Of a stretch of 64,000 nt of DNA, positions 39,528 through 47,606 are shown in pieces. Under the pieces are notes generated by a model, which made no database searches, was not told the DNA's origin, and worked only from the letters and a program-made list of their open reading frames with translations. The translations under genes were made by a program, and so were the position numbers. Position 1 is the stretch's first letter, and each line of letters opens with the position of its first letter. The DNA comes from Amycolatopsis alba DSM 44262 (GTDB taxonomy: Bacteria > Actinomycetota > Actinomycetes > Mycobacteriales > Pseudonocardiaceae): positions 310,001 to 374,000 of the forward strand of contig NZ_KB913032.1 in NCBI RefSeq assembly GCF_000384215.1, given 5' to 3'.

Positions 39528-40327
39528 CTTGGCTCGAACTCGCCGACGGGGTGTACGCCCGCCGGTACGAGGAGCTGGACCTGACCGTCGGCCTGGTCGT
39601 GGGCAGTGAGCGCTGCCTGGTCGTCGACGTCCGCGGTGACGTCGATCAGGGAGCCGAGCTGGCCGCGGCGGTCCGGGAGATCACGCCGCTGCCGTGGTCG
39701 GTCCTCTACACCCACGCGCATTTCGACCACGCCTTCGGCACGACGGCGTTCCTGCCGTGCGACATCTGGGCACACGAAGGCTGCGTGACCGAACTAGCCC
39801 AGTACGGCGAGCAAGCGCGTCTCAAATGGATGGCGAAAATGGAGTCCGAGAACCGCCCGGAGATGGCGGCGGCCTTGGGACGCACCGAGATCGTCTTGCC
39901 CACCCGGCTGGTCTCCGACACCGCCGAGATCGACCTCGGCGGCCGCACGGCCGTCCTGCGATTCCTCGGCCACGCCCACACCGATCACGACCTCTTCGTG
40001 CAGGTGCCCGACGCGGGGATCATCTTCGCCGGAGACGCCGTCGAGAACGCCGAAGCGGGCTTCAGCGCCTACTCGTTCAACGAAGACAGCTCACTCGTGG
40101 AGTGGACCGAGGTGATGGACGCGATCCTCGCGCTTCAGCCGAAGACCATCGTGGCCGGGCACGGCGACCCCGTCGACACCGCCTTCATCGCGAAACACCG
40201 CGACGGGCTGCGCGAACTCGTCGCGCTCAAGGCCCTGATCGCGGCAGGAGACCTCACGACGGACGAAGCCGTCGCGAGGTCCTCCTACCCCGGCGATGTC
40301 ACCAAGGCGGCCCTGGCGACCCCTTAA
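39524..40327 (+). CDS. MBL-fold metallo-hydrolase
   Basis: 267 residues. Metal site [10 protein letters not shown] (His64, His66, Asp68, His69), second cluster [10 protein letters not shown], bridging Asp in [12 protein letters not shown] and final His in VAGHGDPV. Dinuclear-zinc hydrolase; substrate unknown (the family covers lactonases, thioesterases, phosphodiesterases and beta-lactamases). Cotranscribed with the ComB-like gene by a GTGA overlap. Ends convergent with, and overlapping by 4 nt, the Rv2466c-like gene. Confidence 0.87.
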   Translation: MTWLELADGVYARRYEELDLTVGLVVGSERCLVVDVRGDVDQGAELAAAVREITPLPWSVLYTHAHFDHAFGTTAFLPCDIWAHEGCVTELAQYGEQARLKWMAKMESENRPEMAAALGRTEIVLPTRLVSDTAEIDLGGRTAVLRFLGHAHTDHDLFVQVPDAGIIFAGDAVENAEAGFSAYSFNEDSSLVEWTEVMDAILALQPKTIVAGHGDPVDTAFIAKHRDGLRELVALKALIAAGDLTTDEAVARSSYPGDVTKAALATP

Positions 40328-40944
40328 TCGAAGTTCAGGTCCCCGCTCCGGGTGCGCTTCAGCTCGAAGAAGTCCGGGTAGCTCGCCAGCGCGCGGGCGC
40401 CGTCGAAGACCTTGACGGCGTCCTCGCCGCGCGGGATCGAACTGAGCACCGGGCCGAAGAAGGCGACGCCGTCGATGTGGATGGTCGGGGTGCCGACGTC
40501 CATTCCGACCGGATTCATACCTTCGTAGTGACTCTTCTTGAGCGCCTCGTCGTACTCGGTCGACTCGGCGGCCTCGGCCAGCTCGGCCGGGGCGCCGATG
40601 GCCTCCAGGGTCTCCTTGATGACCTTCGGGATGTCCTTGTCGCCCTGGTTGTGGTGGCGCGTGCCGAACTCCGTGTAGAAGTCGCGCAGGGCCTCCTCGC
40701 CGTTCTTCTGCGCCAGCGCGGTCGCGACGCGGACGGGACCCCAGCCGCGGCCCAACAGCTCCTTGTACTGCTCAGGCAGGTCCTCACGACCGCTGTTGAG
40801 CTCGGACAGGCTCATGATCCGGAACCTCAGGTCGAGGTCGCGGTGCTTCTCCACCTCGAGGATCCAGCGCGAGCTGATCCAGGCGAACGGGCAGATCGGA
40901 TCGAAGTAGAAGTCGACCTTGGTCGTCTCGGACGGGGCGGTCAT
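40324..40944 (-). CDS. DsbA-fold mycothiol-dependent nitroreductase family (Rv2466c-like)
   Basis: 206 residues, thioredoxin/DsbA fold with a helical insertion. Active-site motif at the N terminus is [14 protein letters not shown]: only Cys18 is present, Ala21 replacing the second cysteine of the CPWC motif known in M. tuberculosis Rv2466c. The [11 protein letters not shown] and SLSELNSG segments are typical of the family. Rv2466c uses mycothiol to reduce nitroaromatic compounds and protects against oxidative stress; the single-Cys form would need mycothiol to resolve any disulfide. Divergent from pepN, as in mycobacteria. Confidence 0.85.
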   Translation of the reverse strand: MTAPSETTKVDFYFDPICPFAWISSRWILEVEKHRDLDLRFRIMSLSELNSGREDLPEQYKELLGRGWGPVRVATALAQKNGEEALRDFYTEFGTRHHNQGDKDIPKVIKETLEAIGAPAELAEAAESTEYDEALKKSHYEGMNPVGMDVGTPTIHIDGVAFFGPVLSSIPRGEDAVKVFDGARALASYPDFFELKRTRSGDLNFD

Positions 40945-41105
40945 CAGGTTCTCCCAGTGCCATCGTCTTGGGTGTGCCGGTACACGCGGGGTGCTACACA
41001 GCGAGCCAACATCGCGGCCGTCGGCGTTGTTCCCGTCGTCAGCACCGGGCCGGACATGATTGGATGCCTGTAGTTGGAAACCAAAACCGATACCGATGAC
41101 CAGAG

Positions 41106-43685
41106 GTGCCAGTGCCCGCCCCCAACCTGACCCGAGACCAAGCCAAGCTGCGCGCGGATCTGCTCGACGTGGAGTCCTACGACATCGAGCTGGATCTGAC
41201 CGACGGCCGCGGCGGTCCCGGTGAGAAGACCTTCACGTCGAAGACGACGATCAAGTTCGCGAGCGCCAGAAGCGGCGAAGCCTCGTGGGTCGACATCGTC
41301 GCCGAGGGGATCGAGTCGGCCGTCCTCAACGGGACGGACCTCGACGTCAGCGGGTACGTCGAGGACAAGGGTGTCGAGCTGCCCGCGCTCGCCGAGTCGA
41401 ACGAGCTCACCGTGGACGCGGTCTGCCGGTACATGAACACCGGCGAGGGCCTGCACCGGTTCGTCGACCCGGTCGACGACGGCGTCTACCTCTACACGCA
41501 GTTCGAGACCGCCGACGCCAAGCGCATGTTCGCCTGCTTCGACCAGCCCGACCTCAAGTCGGTCTACCGGCTCACCGTGATCGCGCCGAAGGACTGGAAG
41601 GTCATTTCGAACGCGCTGATCGAGTCGGCCGAGGAGACCCCCGAGGGGGCCGTCCGCACCGTGTTCAAGGTGTCCGAGCGGATCTCGACGTACCTGGTCG
41701 CGCTGATCGCGGGCCCGTACAGCGAGTGGCGCGACGAGTTCTCCGACGAGCACCGCACGATCCCGCTGGGCATCTACTGCCGCGCCTCGCTCGCCGAGCA
41801 CATGGACGCGGACAAGCTGTTCACCGAGACCAAGCAGGGTTTCGCGTTCTACCACGAGAAGTTCGCCACCCCGTACCCGTTCTCCAAGTACGACCAGCTG
41901 TTCGTGCCGGAGTTCAACGCGGGCGCGATGGAGAACGCCGGCGCGGTCACCTTCCTGGAGGACTACGTCTTCCGCAGCCGCGTCACCCGCTACGCCTACG
42001 AGCGCCGCGCCGAGACGCTGCTGCACGAGATGGCGCACATGTGGTTCGGCGACCTGGTCACCATGCGCTGGTGGGACGACCTGTGGCTGAACGAGTCGTT
42101 CGCGACCTTCGCGAGCGTGCTGGCGCAGGCCGAGGCGACCGAGTACAAGAACGCGTGGACCAGCTTCGCGAACATCGAGAAGTCGTGGGCGTACCGGCAG
42201 GACCAGCTGCCCTCGACGCATCCGATCGCCGCGGACATCGTCGACCTGCACGCGGTCGAGGTGAACTTCGACGGCATCACCTACGCCAAGGGCGCGAGCG
42301 TCCTCAAGCAGCTCGTCGCTTACGTCGGGCTCGAGCACTTCCTCGAAGGCCTGAAGGTGTACTTCGGCAAGCACGCCTGGGGCAACGCGACCCTGGCGGA
42401 TCTGCTGGGCGCGCTGGAAGAGGCCTCGGGCCGCGACCTGTCGTGGTGGAGCGCGCAGTGGCTGGAGACCACCGGTCTCAACTCGCTGAGCCCGCGCTAC
42501 GAGATCGGCGCCGACGGCGCGTACACCGCGTTCGCCGTCACCCAGACCGGTGCCAAGCCGGGTGCCGGTGAGCTGCGGACGCACCGCGTCGCGGTCGGTG
42601 TCTACGACGAGGACGAGAACGGCAAGATCGTCCGCAAGCACCGGGTCGAACTCGACGTCGACGGCGAGCGCACCGAGGTGCCGGGGCTGGTCGGGCTCCC
42701 GGCGGGCAAGCTCGTGCTGGTCAACGACGACGACCTGACCTACTGCACGATGCGGCTCGACCCGGCGTCGCTGACCACGCTGATCGACCGCATCGCCGAC
42801 ATCACCGACCCGCTGCCCCGCACCCTGTGCTGGTCGGCGGCGTGGGAGATGACGCGTGAGGCCGAGCTCAAGGCCCGCGACTTCGTCACGCTGGTCCAGC
42901 GCGGCGTGCACACCGAGACCGAGGTCGGCGTGGTGCAGCGGCTGCTGCTGCAGGCGCAGACGGCGCTGAACTCGTACGCGAACCCGGCGTGGGCGGCGGA
43001 CAAGGGCTGGCCGGAGTTCTCCTCGCGGCTGCTGGAGCTGGCACAGGGCGCCGAGGCCGGTTCGGACCACCAGCTCGCGTTCGTGAACTCGCTCGCCGGC
43101 TGCGTGCTCGACGACAAGACACTGCAGATCATCGCGGGCTGGCTCGACGGCACGGCGCCTCTGGAGGGCCTGACCGTCGACACCGACCTGCGCTGGCGTC
43201 TGCTGCACGCGCTGGTCGCGCACGGCAAGGCGGAGAACCCGGAGATCGACGCGGAACTCGCCAAGGACGACACCGCCGCCGGGCGGCGTCAGGCGGAGCG
43301 CTCGCGGGCGCTGCGGCCGACCGACGAGGCGAAGGCCGACGCGTGGCAGCGGGCGGTGTACGACGACGAGCTGCCCAACGCGGTCAGCGACTCGCTCATC
43401 ACCGGCTTCTCCCACCCCGGCCAGAAGCATCTGCTCGGCGGCTACGTGACGCGGTACTTCGAGGTCATCGACGAGGTGTGGCAGCGGCGTTCCAGCGAGC
43501 GGGCGCAGCCGACCGTGGTCGGCCTGTACCCGTCGTGGGCCGTCGAGGCGGCGACCGTCACGGCGTCGGACGAGTGGCTGACCGGGGAGCACCCGGCGGC
43601 GCTGCGCCGTCTGGTGTCGGAAGGCCGGGCCGGGATCGTGCGGGCGCTGGCCGCCCGTGAGTTCGACTCGCAGGCCGGGCTCTAG
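41106..43685 (+). CDS. pepN: Aminopeptidase N (M1 family)
   Basis: 859 residues, full length for the actinobacterial enzyme. Substrate-anchor motif [11 protein letters not shown] near residue 275, zinc motif [12 protein letters not shown] starting at His307, with the third ligand Glu in NESFATFAS about 19 residues on; C-terminal ERAP1-like helical domain follows from about residue 530. Removes N-terminal residues from cytosolic peptides. GTG start (a second GTG is two codons in). Gene order Rv2466c-pepN-Rv2468c is kept. A 23-bp hairpin separates it from the convergent next gene. Confidence 0.95.
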   Translation: MPVPAPNLTRDQAKLRADLLDVESYDIELDLTDGRGGPGEKTFTSKTTIKFASARSGEASWVDIVAEGIESAVLNGTDLDVSGYVEDKGVELPALAESNELTVDAVCRYMNTGEGLHRFVDPVDDGVYLYTQFETADAKRMFACFDQPDLKSVYRLTVIAPKDWKVISNALIESAEETPEGAVRTVFKVSERISTYLVALIAGPYSEWRDEFSDEHRTIPLGIYCRASLAEHMDADKLFTETKQGFAFYHEKFATPYPFSKYDQLFVPEFNAGAMENAGAVTFLEDYVFRSRVTRYAYERRAETLLHEMAHMWFGDLVTMRWWDDLWLNESFATFASVLAQAEATEYKNAWTSFANIEKSWAYRQDQLPSTHPIAADIVDLHAVEVNFDGITYAKGASVLKQLVAYVGLEHFLEGLKVYFGKHAWGNATLADLLGALEEASGRDLSWWSAQWLETTGLNSLSPRYEIGADGAYTAFAVTQTGAKPGAGELRTHRVAVGVYDEDENGKIVRKHRVELDVDGERTEVPGLVGLPAGKLVLVNDDDLTYCTMRLDPASLTTLIDRIADITDPLPRTLCWSAAWEMTREAELKARDFVTLVQRGVHTETEVGVVQRLLLQAQTALNSYANPAWAADKGWPEFSSRLLELAQGAEAGSDHQLAFVNSLAGCVLDDKTLQIIAGWLDGTAPLEGLTVDTDLRWRLLHALVAHGKAENPEIDAELAKDDTAAGRRQAERSRALRPTDEAKADAWQRAVYDDELPNAVSDSLITGFSHPGQKHLLGGYVTRYFEVIDEVWQRRSSERAQPTVVGLYPSWAVEAATVTASDEWLTGEHPAALRRLVSEGRAGIVRALAAREFDSQAGL

Positions 43686-43694
43686 TCCCGTAAC

Positions 43695-43747
43695 GCCGTG
43701 AAGGCCTCCTTCCCTACCTTGAGAGTAGGGAAGGAGGCCTTCACGGC
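43695..43747. terminator. 23-bp perfect hairpin between convergent genes
   Basis: Arms 43695-43717 and 43725-43747 are exact complements with a 7-nt loop. Arm contains GTGAAGGCCTCCTTCCC. It starts 10 nt after the pepN stop and ends 10 nt before the stop of the convergent DUF5130 gene, so it can serve both directions. Confidence 0.75.
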
Positions 43748-43756
43748 TTTAGAGCG

Positions 43757-44239
43757 TCAGTGCTGCGGAGCGCCGGCCTGGTCGCTCAGCATGCGGAGAG
43801 CGTTCACGAGACCGCCGACGAGGTCGCCTTCCTTGAAGGAGGCCACCATGCTGGCCACGGCGAGCTTCGCGCCGCGGTCGGGGAGGCGGTGCCGGGCGAG
43901 CGAGCCCGTCACGATCTCGATGGCGCGCTGGCCAGGCGACACGGCGACGACCACGGAGTCGGCCGGGTTGTCGGTCGAGGTCAGCAGGGCCTCGGCGGCG
44001 GCGCGGGTGTCCTCGCCGAGGTCGCCGAGGTACACGCTGAAGTCCAGGCCGGTCTCGCGGCTGGCCAGGGTCAGCGCCTCGTCCAGCCGGGCGAGCTGCT
44101 GGGTCGTGAATGGGCTGATCGGCCCAGCCGGTTCGTACATCTTGGCGGCGGAAATCCGGCCGCTGGACGTAACGGCGGCGCCGTAACCGGGCTCTTCGTC
44201 AACAGCGGTGGACGAATGGGTCAGTTCACCAGTTGCCAC
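43757..44239 (-). CDS. DUF5130/TPM-like protein (Rv2468c-like)
   Basis: 160 residues. Central alpha/beta domain (about 35-145) with ISPFTTQQLARLDEALTLAS, DFSVYLGDLG, SVVVAVSPGQRAIEIVTG and LASMVASF-like helices, as in DUF5130 proteins distantly resembling TPM domains. No signal or membrane segment. Function unknown. It overlaps the start of ctaJ's end region by 14 nt on the same strand, so the two are translated from one mRNA, a link to the respiratory oxidase worth noting. Confidence 0.8.
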   Translation of the reverse strand: MATGELTHSSTAVDEEPGYGAAVTSSGRISAAKMYEPAGPISPFTTQQLARLDEALTLASRETGLDFSVYLGDLGEDTRAAAEALLTSTDNPADSVVVAVSPGQRAIEIVTGSLARHRLPDRGAKLAVASMVASFKEGDLVGGLVNALRMLSDQAGAPQH

Positions 44240-44483
44240 GAGCGCCTCCCGTCACCGAAGCTCCGTTCGCCGCGTTGACGGCTGTCGCGCCGCCCGCGTG
44301 CGAATGCCTGGCGCCGACACCGTCGGGGTTGGCGCTCCACCACATGGCCGGGTACTCCCACGGCTGCCCCGGCCGGTACCGGGCGACGCCCGCGCCCTTC
44401 GACCGCAGCGTGGCCACTCCGCAAAACGCGTAGATGGCCAAGGGGATCACCGCGAAGACCAGGATCGTCTCGACAAGGTTCAC
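44226..44483 (-). CDS. ctaJ: Cytochrome aa3 oxidase accessory subunit CtaJ-like
   Basis: 85 residues: one membrane helix at the N terminus (NLVETILVFAVIPLAIYAF) then a short soluble tail with RYRPGQPWEYPAMWW. I recognise the pattern from proteins annotated as CtaJ, a small subunit of the actinobacterial cytochrome bcc-aa3 supercomplex; in mycobacteria it also lies beside the Rv2468c-type gene. GTG start at 44483 puts the helix at the N terminus; the longer upstream frame adds 24 unconvincing residues. Confidence 0.75.
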   Translation of the reverse strand: MNLVETILVFAVIPLAIYAFCGVATLRSKGAGVARYRPGQPWEYPAMWWSANPDGVGARHSHAGGATAVNAANGASVTGGARGNW

Positions 44484-44784
44484 GCGCGTGAGCGTATCCG
44501 ACCCGGATCGCCGTCGCTGGGCCGCACCCACCCGCGCGGACGTGGTCCGCGACACCTACCGCTCACCGTCCGCAGGGCTCCGTCCGCCGCTTGCCGCGAA
44601 AGCGCTCCCACGTTGGGCCGAAGCCCTGAAGGCCGAAAGGTTGCAACTCAACGTACGGGCGGCCGCACCCGGCGCTGTCATCTTGTCCGGGCCTTGAAAT
44701 CCTCGTAGCTTTTTCACCTGTACGGGCCTTGCGCCCAGCTCCCCCACCCCAGCAGGTAACGCACCGGTCGCAGGAGGACATGTC
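44484..44784. other. Divergent intergenic region
   Basis: 301 nt between ctaJ (minus) and the hexapeptide-repeat gene (plus). It should contain both promoters. Visible near the plus gene: a TTGAAA at about 44692 and a run of T at about 44711, with gggccttg repeated about 40 nt apart; none is convincing as a complete promoter. No gene seen. Confidence 0.4.
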
Positions 44785-45156
44785 ATGCAGAGCACCCAGA
44801 CACCCGGCCAGGCGATCATCGACGACATTTCGTCACTCTTCGAAATGGAATTTGTCCCCGGTACGCGTGTGACGGCGGGCACACGGGTTACCCGCGGTAC
44901 ACGTGTCACTCGCGGTACCCGCGTCACCGCCGGAACCCGCGTCACTCGCGGCACACGGGTGACCCGTGGCACGCGCGTCACCGCCGGTACCCGCGTCACC
45001 CGAGGCACCCGTGTCACCCGAGGCACCCGTGTCACTCGTGGCACTCGCGTGACCGCCGGTACCCGCGTCACCTGCGGCACCCGTGTCACTCGCGGTACCC
45101 GCGTCACCCGTGGTACCCGCGTCACCTGCCAGCACGACTTCTCGCTCGCTGCCTGA
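44785..45156 (+). CDS. Hexapeptide-repeat protein (15 x GTRVT-x) with leader-like N terminus
   Basis: 123 residues in three parts: a 25-residue acidic N-terminal segment with DDISSLFEMEF, fifteen perfect hexapeptides GTRVT followed by A, R or C, and the tail QHDFSLAA. The variable sixth residue runs A R R A R R A R R R A C R R C. Ideal ribosome-binding site AGGAGG seven nt before the ATG. The DNA units differ at synonymous third positions (all four Thr codons, three Arg codons) while the peptide never changes, which is strong evidence for selection on the protein. Strongly basic overall. Possible roles are a RiPP-like precursor, a beta-solenoid or a nucleic-acid-binding peptide; no modifying enzyme is adjacent. 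No family recognised. Confidence 0.75.
   Translation: MQSTQTPGQAIIDDISSLFEMEFVPGTRVTAGTRVTRGTRVTRGTRVTAGTRVTRGTRVTRGTRVTAGTRVTRGTRVTRGTRVTRGTRVTAGTRVTCGTRVTRGTRVTRGTRVTCQHDFSLAA
44860..45129 (+). repeat. Fifteen tandem 18-bp coding units
   Basis: Exact 18-bp period encoding the GTRVT-x hexapeptides. Units vary mostly at third codon positions. The G-T-R-V core resembles what the intergenic 21-bp units would encode in one frame. Confidence 0.9.
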
Positions 45157-45225
45157 ACACGGGCACGAGCGGCCAGCTCAGCGGACTTGCAGCGGTAGAG
45201 AGCTTCACCACGGCATCATCGGCCC

Positions 45226-45254
45226 GCCCCGGCCGCCGCAACGGCAGCCGGGGC
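45226..45254 (+). terminator. Possible hairpin after the repeat-protein gene
   Basis: Arms gccccggc (45226-45233) and gccggggc (45247-45254), 13-nt loop, between the repeat gene and the convergent HNH gene. Weak candidate; no T-run. Confidence 0.35.
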
Positions 45255-45286
45255 GCCGACGTGCTCAGAACCTGGTCAAGACCCGG

Positions 45287-46021
45287 TCAGGCCGCGGTCC
45301 CCAGGTACGGCCGCCACAACGGGTCGGCCTCCTTGGAGTGGGCGAGCAGCCGCCAGTGCGGCCCGTGCGGGGCCCTCGGCACGACGCGCAGGCGCCAGCC
45401 GATCTCGGAAAGCATCTTGTCCGCCTTCCGGTGGTTGCACTTGGCGCAGCAGGCCACGCAGTTCGTCCAGCTGTGGGGACCTCCGCGACTGCGCGGGACG
45501 ACGTGGTCGATGGTCTCGGCCCGCCCCCCGCAGTAGGCGCAGCGGTACCTGTCGCGATGCATCAGCCCGGCACGGGTCAGCGGCACCTGCGCGCGGTAGG
45601 GCACGCGCACGTAGGTGCTCAGCCGGATCACGGAAGGCACGGGCAACGAGACCGTGGCGGCGTGCAGTTCGAGCCCTCCGGGGTCGCCGTGCACCACCTC
45701 GGCCTTGCCGCACATCACGAGGACCACCGCGCGCCGCAACGGCAGCGCCGTGAGCGGCTCGAACGTGGCGTTCAACAGCAATACCCGTCTGCGGCCCCAT
45801 GACGACGCTGTAGTCGTGGTGGGTACCGCCGTAGTCGACGGATCCCGCCCTCTACGCTGTCCGGGCGGGCGGGCAACACCCCCTGGCCGCGTTCCCGGCC
45901 CGCCCGGTGGAGCCCCGTGCGAGGGGGCACCTCCCGGATGGGCGCGCAACACGACCTCCGGCGCCTGTCCGGCCAAGGCTTGGCTCGGGACGCCGAGGGG
46001 GATGGGTTGTCGGTCTGGCAC
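45287..46021 (-). CDS. HNH endonuclease (Rv2469c-like)
   Basis: 244 residues from the chosen GTG. C-terminal HNH domain: CAYCGGRAETIDHVVPRSRG, then NCVACCAKCNHRKADK, with two CxxC pairs binding zinc and His of the DHVVP as catalytic residue. Upstream, VLLLNATFEPLTALPLRRAV is the characteristic N-terminal segment of this actinobacterial family. The first 85 residues are Gly/Pro/Thr-rich and may not all be translated; GGTGGAGGTGG before the GTG at 46021 supports that start, but no ATG is available nearer the domain. Biological role unknown; position matches Rv2469c. Confidence 0.82.
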   Translation of the reverse strand: MPDRQPIPLGVPSQALAGQAPEVVLRAHPGGAPSHGAPPGGPGTRPGGVARPPGQRRGRDPSTTAVPTTTTASSWGRRRVLLLNATFEPLTALPLRRAVVLVMCGKAEVVHGDPGGLELHAATVSLPVPSVIRLSTYVRVPYRAQVPLTRAGLMHRDRYRCAYCGGRAETIDHVVPRSRGGPHSWTNCVACCAKCNHRKADKMLSEIGWRLRVVPRAPHGPHWRLLAHSKEADPLWRPYLGTAA

Positions 46022-46212
46022 TCGACCACCTCCACCGGTGCAGGCATAGTCGACCACAGATCAGCCCCAAAGTGCACGTGTGTTACTGGACGTGTCATAT
46101 GCGCGCGACCCGGCGGCCACATTGAAGTTGGCTGTTTCGCATCCGCCGGGGCGCCTGCCGCGCCGAGCAGCGCGGACGATTCCCGCCGAGTACGAAAGGA
46201 CATTTCTTCTCC

Positions 46213-47190
46213 GTGAACCTGCTGCCCACCGAACCCCCGGCATGCACGAAGGACGCCAGCACCCTGTGCGGCCAGGTGTTCCAGGTCACAAACAACGAAT
46301 GGCTCTCCGCGTCGGCCGGCTGGCTGCTGACGAAGCCGATCAAGATAGTGCTGATCGTCGCCGTGGCGTTCCTGCTGCGCTACGTGGTGCGGCGCCTGAT
46401 CAACCGCGTGACGCGGATGCCCAGCGGCTCCTCGAAGCTGCCCGCCCTCTTGAGACCGCTGCGGGAGAAAGCTCCCGAAGTTCTCGGGTCCGCCGTGATG
46501 GAGCGACGCCGTCAGCGCGCCGCCACCATCGGCTCGGTGCTCAAGTCGATGGCGACGCTGTTCATCTACGGCCTGGCGTTCATCCTCGTGCTGGGCGAAC
46601 TGGGCATCGACCTGGCGCCGATCATCGCTTCGGCGGGCATCGTCGGTGTCGCGCTCGGTTTCGGCGCGCAGAACCTGGTCAAAGACTTCCTGTCCGGCAT
46701 CTTCATGATGATCGAGGACCAGTACGGCGTGGGTGACGTCGTCGACGTCGGCGAGGCGTCCGGCACCGTCGAGGCCGTCGGCCTCCGGATCACCACCCTG
46801 CGTGACATCAACGGCACCGTCTGGTACGTCCGCAACGGCGAGGTACTGCGGGTCGGCAACTCGAGCCAGGGCTTCGCGGTGGCCGTCGTCGACGTCCCGC
46901 TCAGCTACTCCGCCGACGTCGAGAAGGCCACCGAGGTGATGGCCGAGAAGTCGAAGGCGCTGCTGGAGAGCGAGGCGCTGGCACCGAACGTGCTGGAGCC
47001 GCCCGAGATGCTCGGCGTCGAGACCGTGACCCCCGAGGGCATCAAGCTCCGCATGACGGTGAAGGTCCGGCCGGGCAAGCAGTGGTCCGTGCAGCGCGCG
47101 CTGCGGGCGCATCTGCTCGCCGCGCTGGACGAAGCCGGCTTCGAGCCACCTCTCGGGCGCTTTATGTCGTCCGGCACCGCCGGGCAGTAG
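46213..47190 (+). CDS. MscS-type mechanosensitive channel
   Basis: 325 residues. An N-terminal 30-residue segment with two cysteines precedes a membrane helix (about 33-60), further helices about 115-150, and the pore helix region [28 protein letters not shown] (a Gly/Ala-rich TM3), then the beta domain [28 protein letters not shown] and a C-terminal alpha/beta domain. Opens under membrane tension and releases solutes during osmotic downshock. Start GTG. It lies between the HNH and glbO genes, where I do not recall a channel in M. tuberculosis. Confidence 0.9.
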   Translation: MNLLPTEPPACTKDASTLCGQVFQVTNNEWLSASAGWLLTKPIKIVLIVAVAFLLRYVVRRLINRVTRMPSGSSKLPALLRPLREKAPEVLGSAVMERRRQRAATIGSVLKSMATLFIYGLAFILVLGELGIDLAPIIASAGIVGVALGFGAQNLVKDFLSGIFMMIEDQYGVGDVVDVGEASGTVEAVGLRITTLRDINGTVWYVRNGEVLRVGNSSQGFAVAVVDVPLSYSADVEKATEVMAEKSKALLESEALAPNVLEPPEMLGVETVTPEGIKLRMTVKVRPGKQWSVQRALRAHLLAALDEAGFEPPLGRFMSSGTAGQ

Positions 47191-47216
47191 GACAAGGGCA
47201 GAATGGAGCTGTGTCC

Positions 47217-47606
47217 GTGACCGAACCTGACCCCACCACCCTGTACGAAGCGATCGGCGGTGAGCCGGTCTTCACCCGGATCGTCGCGCGGTTCTACGCC
47301 GAAGTGGCGGTCGACGAGGTGCTACGCCCGCTGTATCCCGAGGAGGACCTCGGCCCGGCCGAGGAGCGCTTCCGGCTGTTCCTCATGCAGTACTGGGGCG
47401 GCCCGCACACCTACTCGGACCAGCGCGGCCACCCGCGCCTGCGGATGCGGCACGCCCCGTTCAAGATCGGCCCGATCGAACGCGACGCCTGGTTGCGCTG
47501 CATCAAGATCGCGGTCGACGAGGAGAAGATCGGGGAGCCCTACCGCGGGCAGCTGTGGGCGTATCTGGAGATGGCCGCCAACAGCATGATGAACAGTTTC
47601 GTGTGA
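47217..47606 (+). CDS. glbO: Group II truncated haemoglobin
   Basis: 129 residues, 2-on-2 globin. [20 protein letters not shown] at the N terminus, then [25 protein letters not shown]: the His of RMRHAPF is the proximal haem ligand, and the Trp near the G helix (DAWLR) and Tyr in the B helix are the group II markers. Binds oxygen and may deliver it to the respiratory chain or handle reactive species. GTG at 47217 chosen because GGAG is 8 nt upstream; a GTG two codons earlier exists. Stop overlaps the next ATG (TGATG). Confidence 0.92.
   Translation: MTEPDPTTLYEAIGGEPVFTRIVARFYAEVAVDEVLRPLYPEEDLGPAEERFRLFLMQYWGGPHTYSDQRGHPRLRMRHAPFKIGPIERDAWLRCIKIAVDEEKIGEPYRGQLWAYLEMAANSMMNSFV

Noticed and set aside
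44434..44697. 87-codon plus-strand frame in the ctaJ/hexapeptide intergenic region
   Set aside because: No ribosome-binding site and overlaps the ctaJ start; composition unlike a protein.
44860..45129. CRISPR or non-coding satellite at the 18-bp repeats
   Set aside because: No spacers, and variation is confined to synonymous positions of one open frame.
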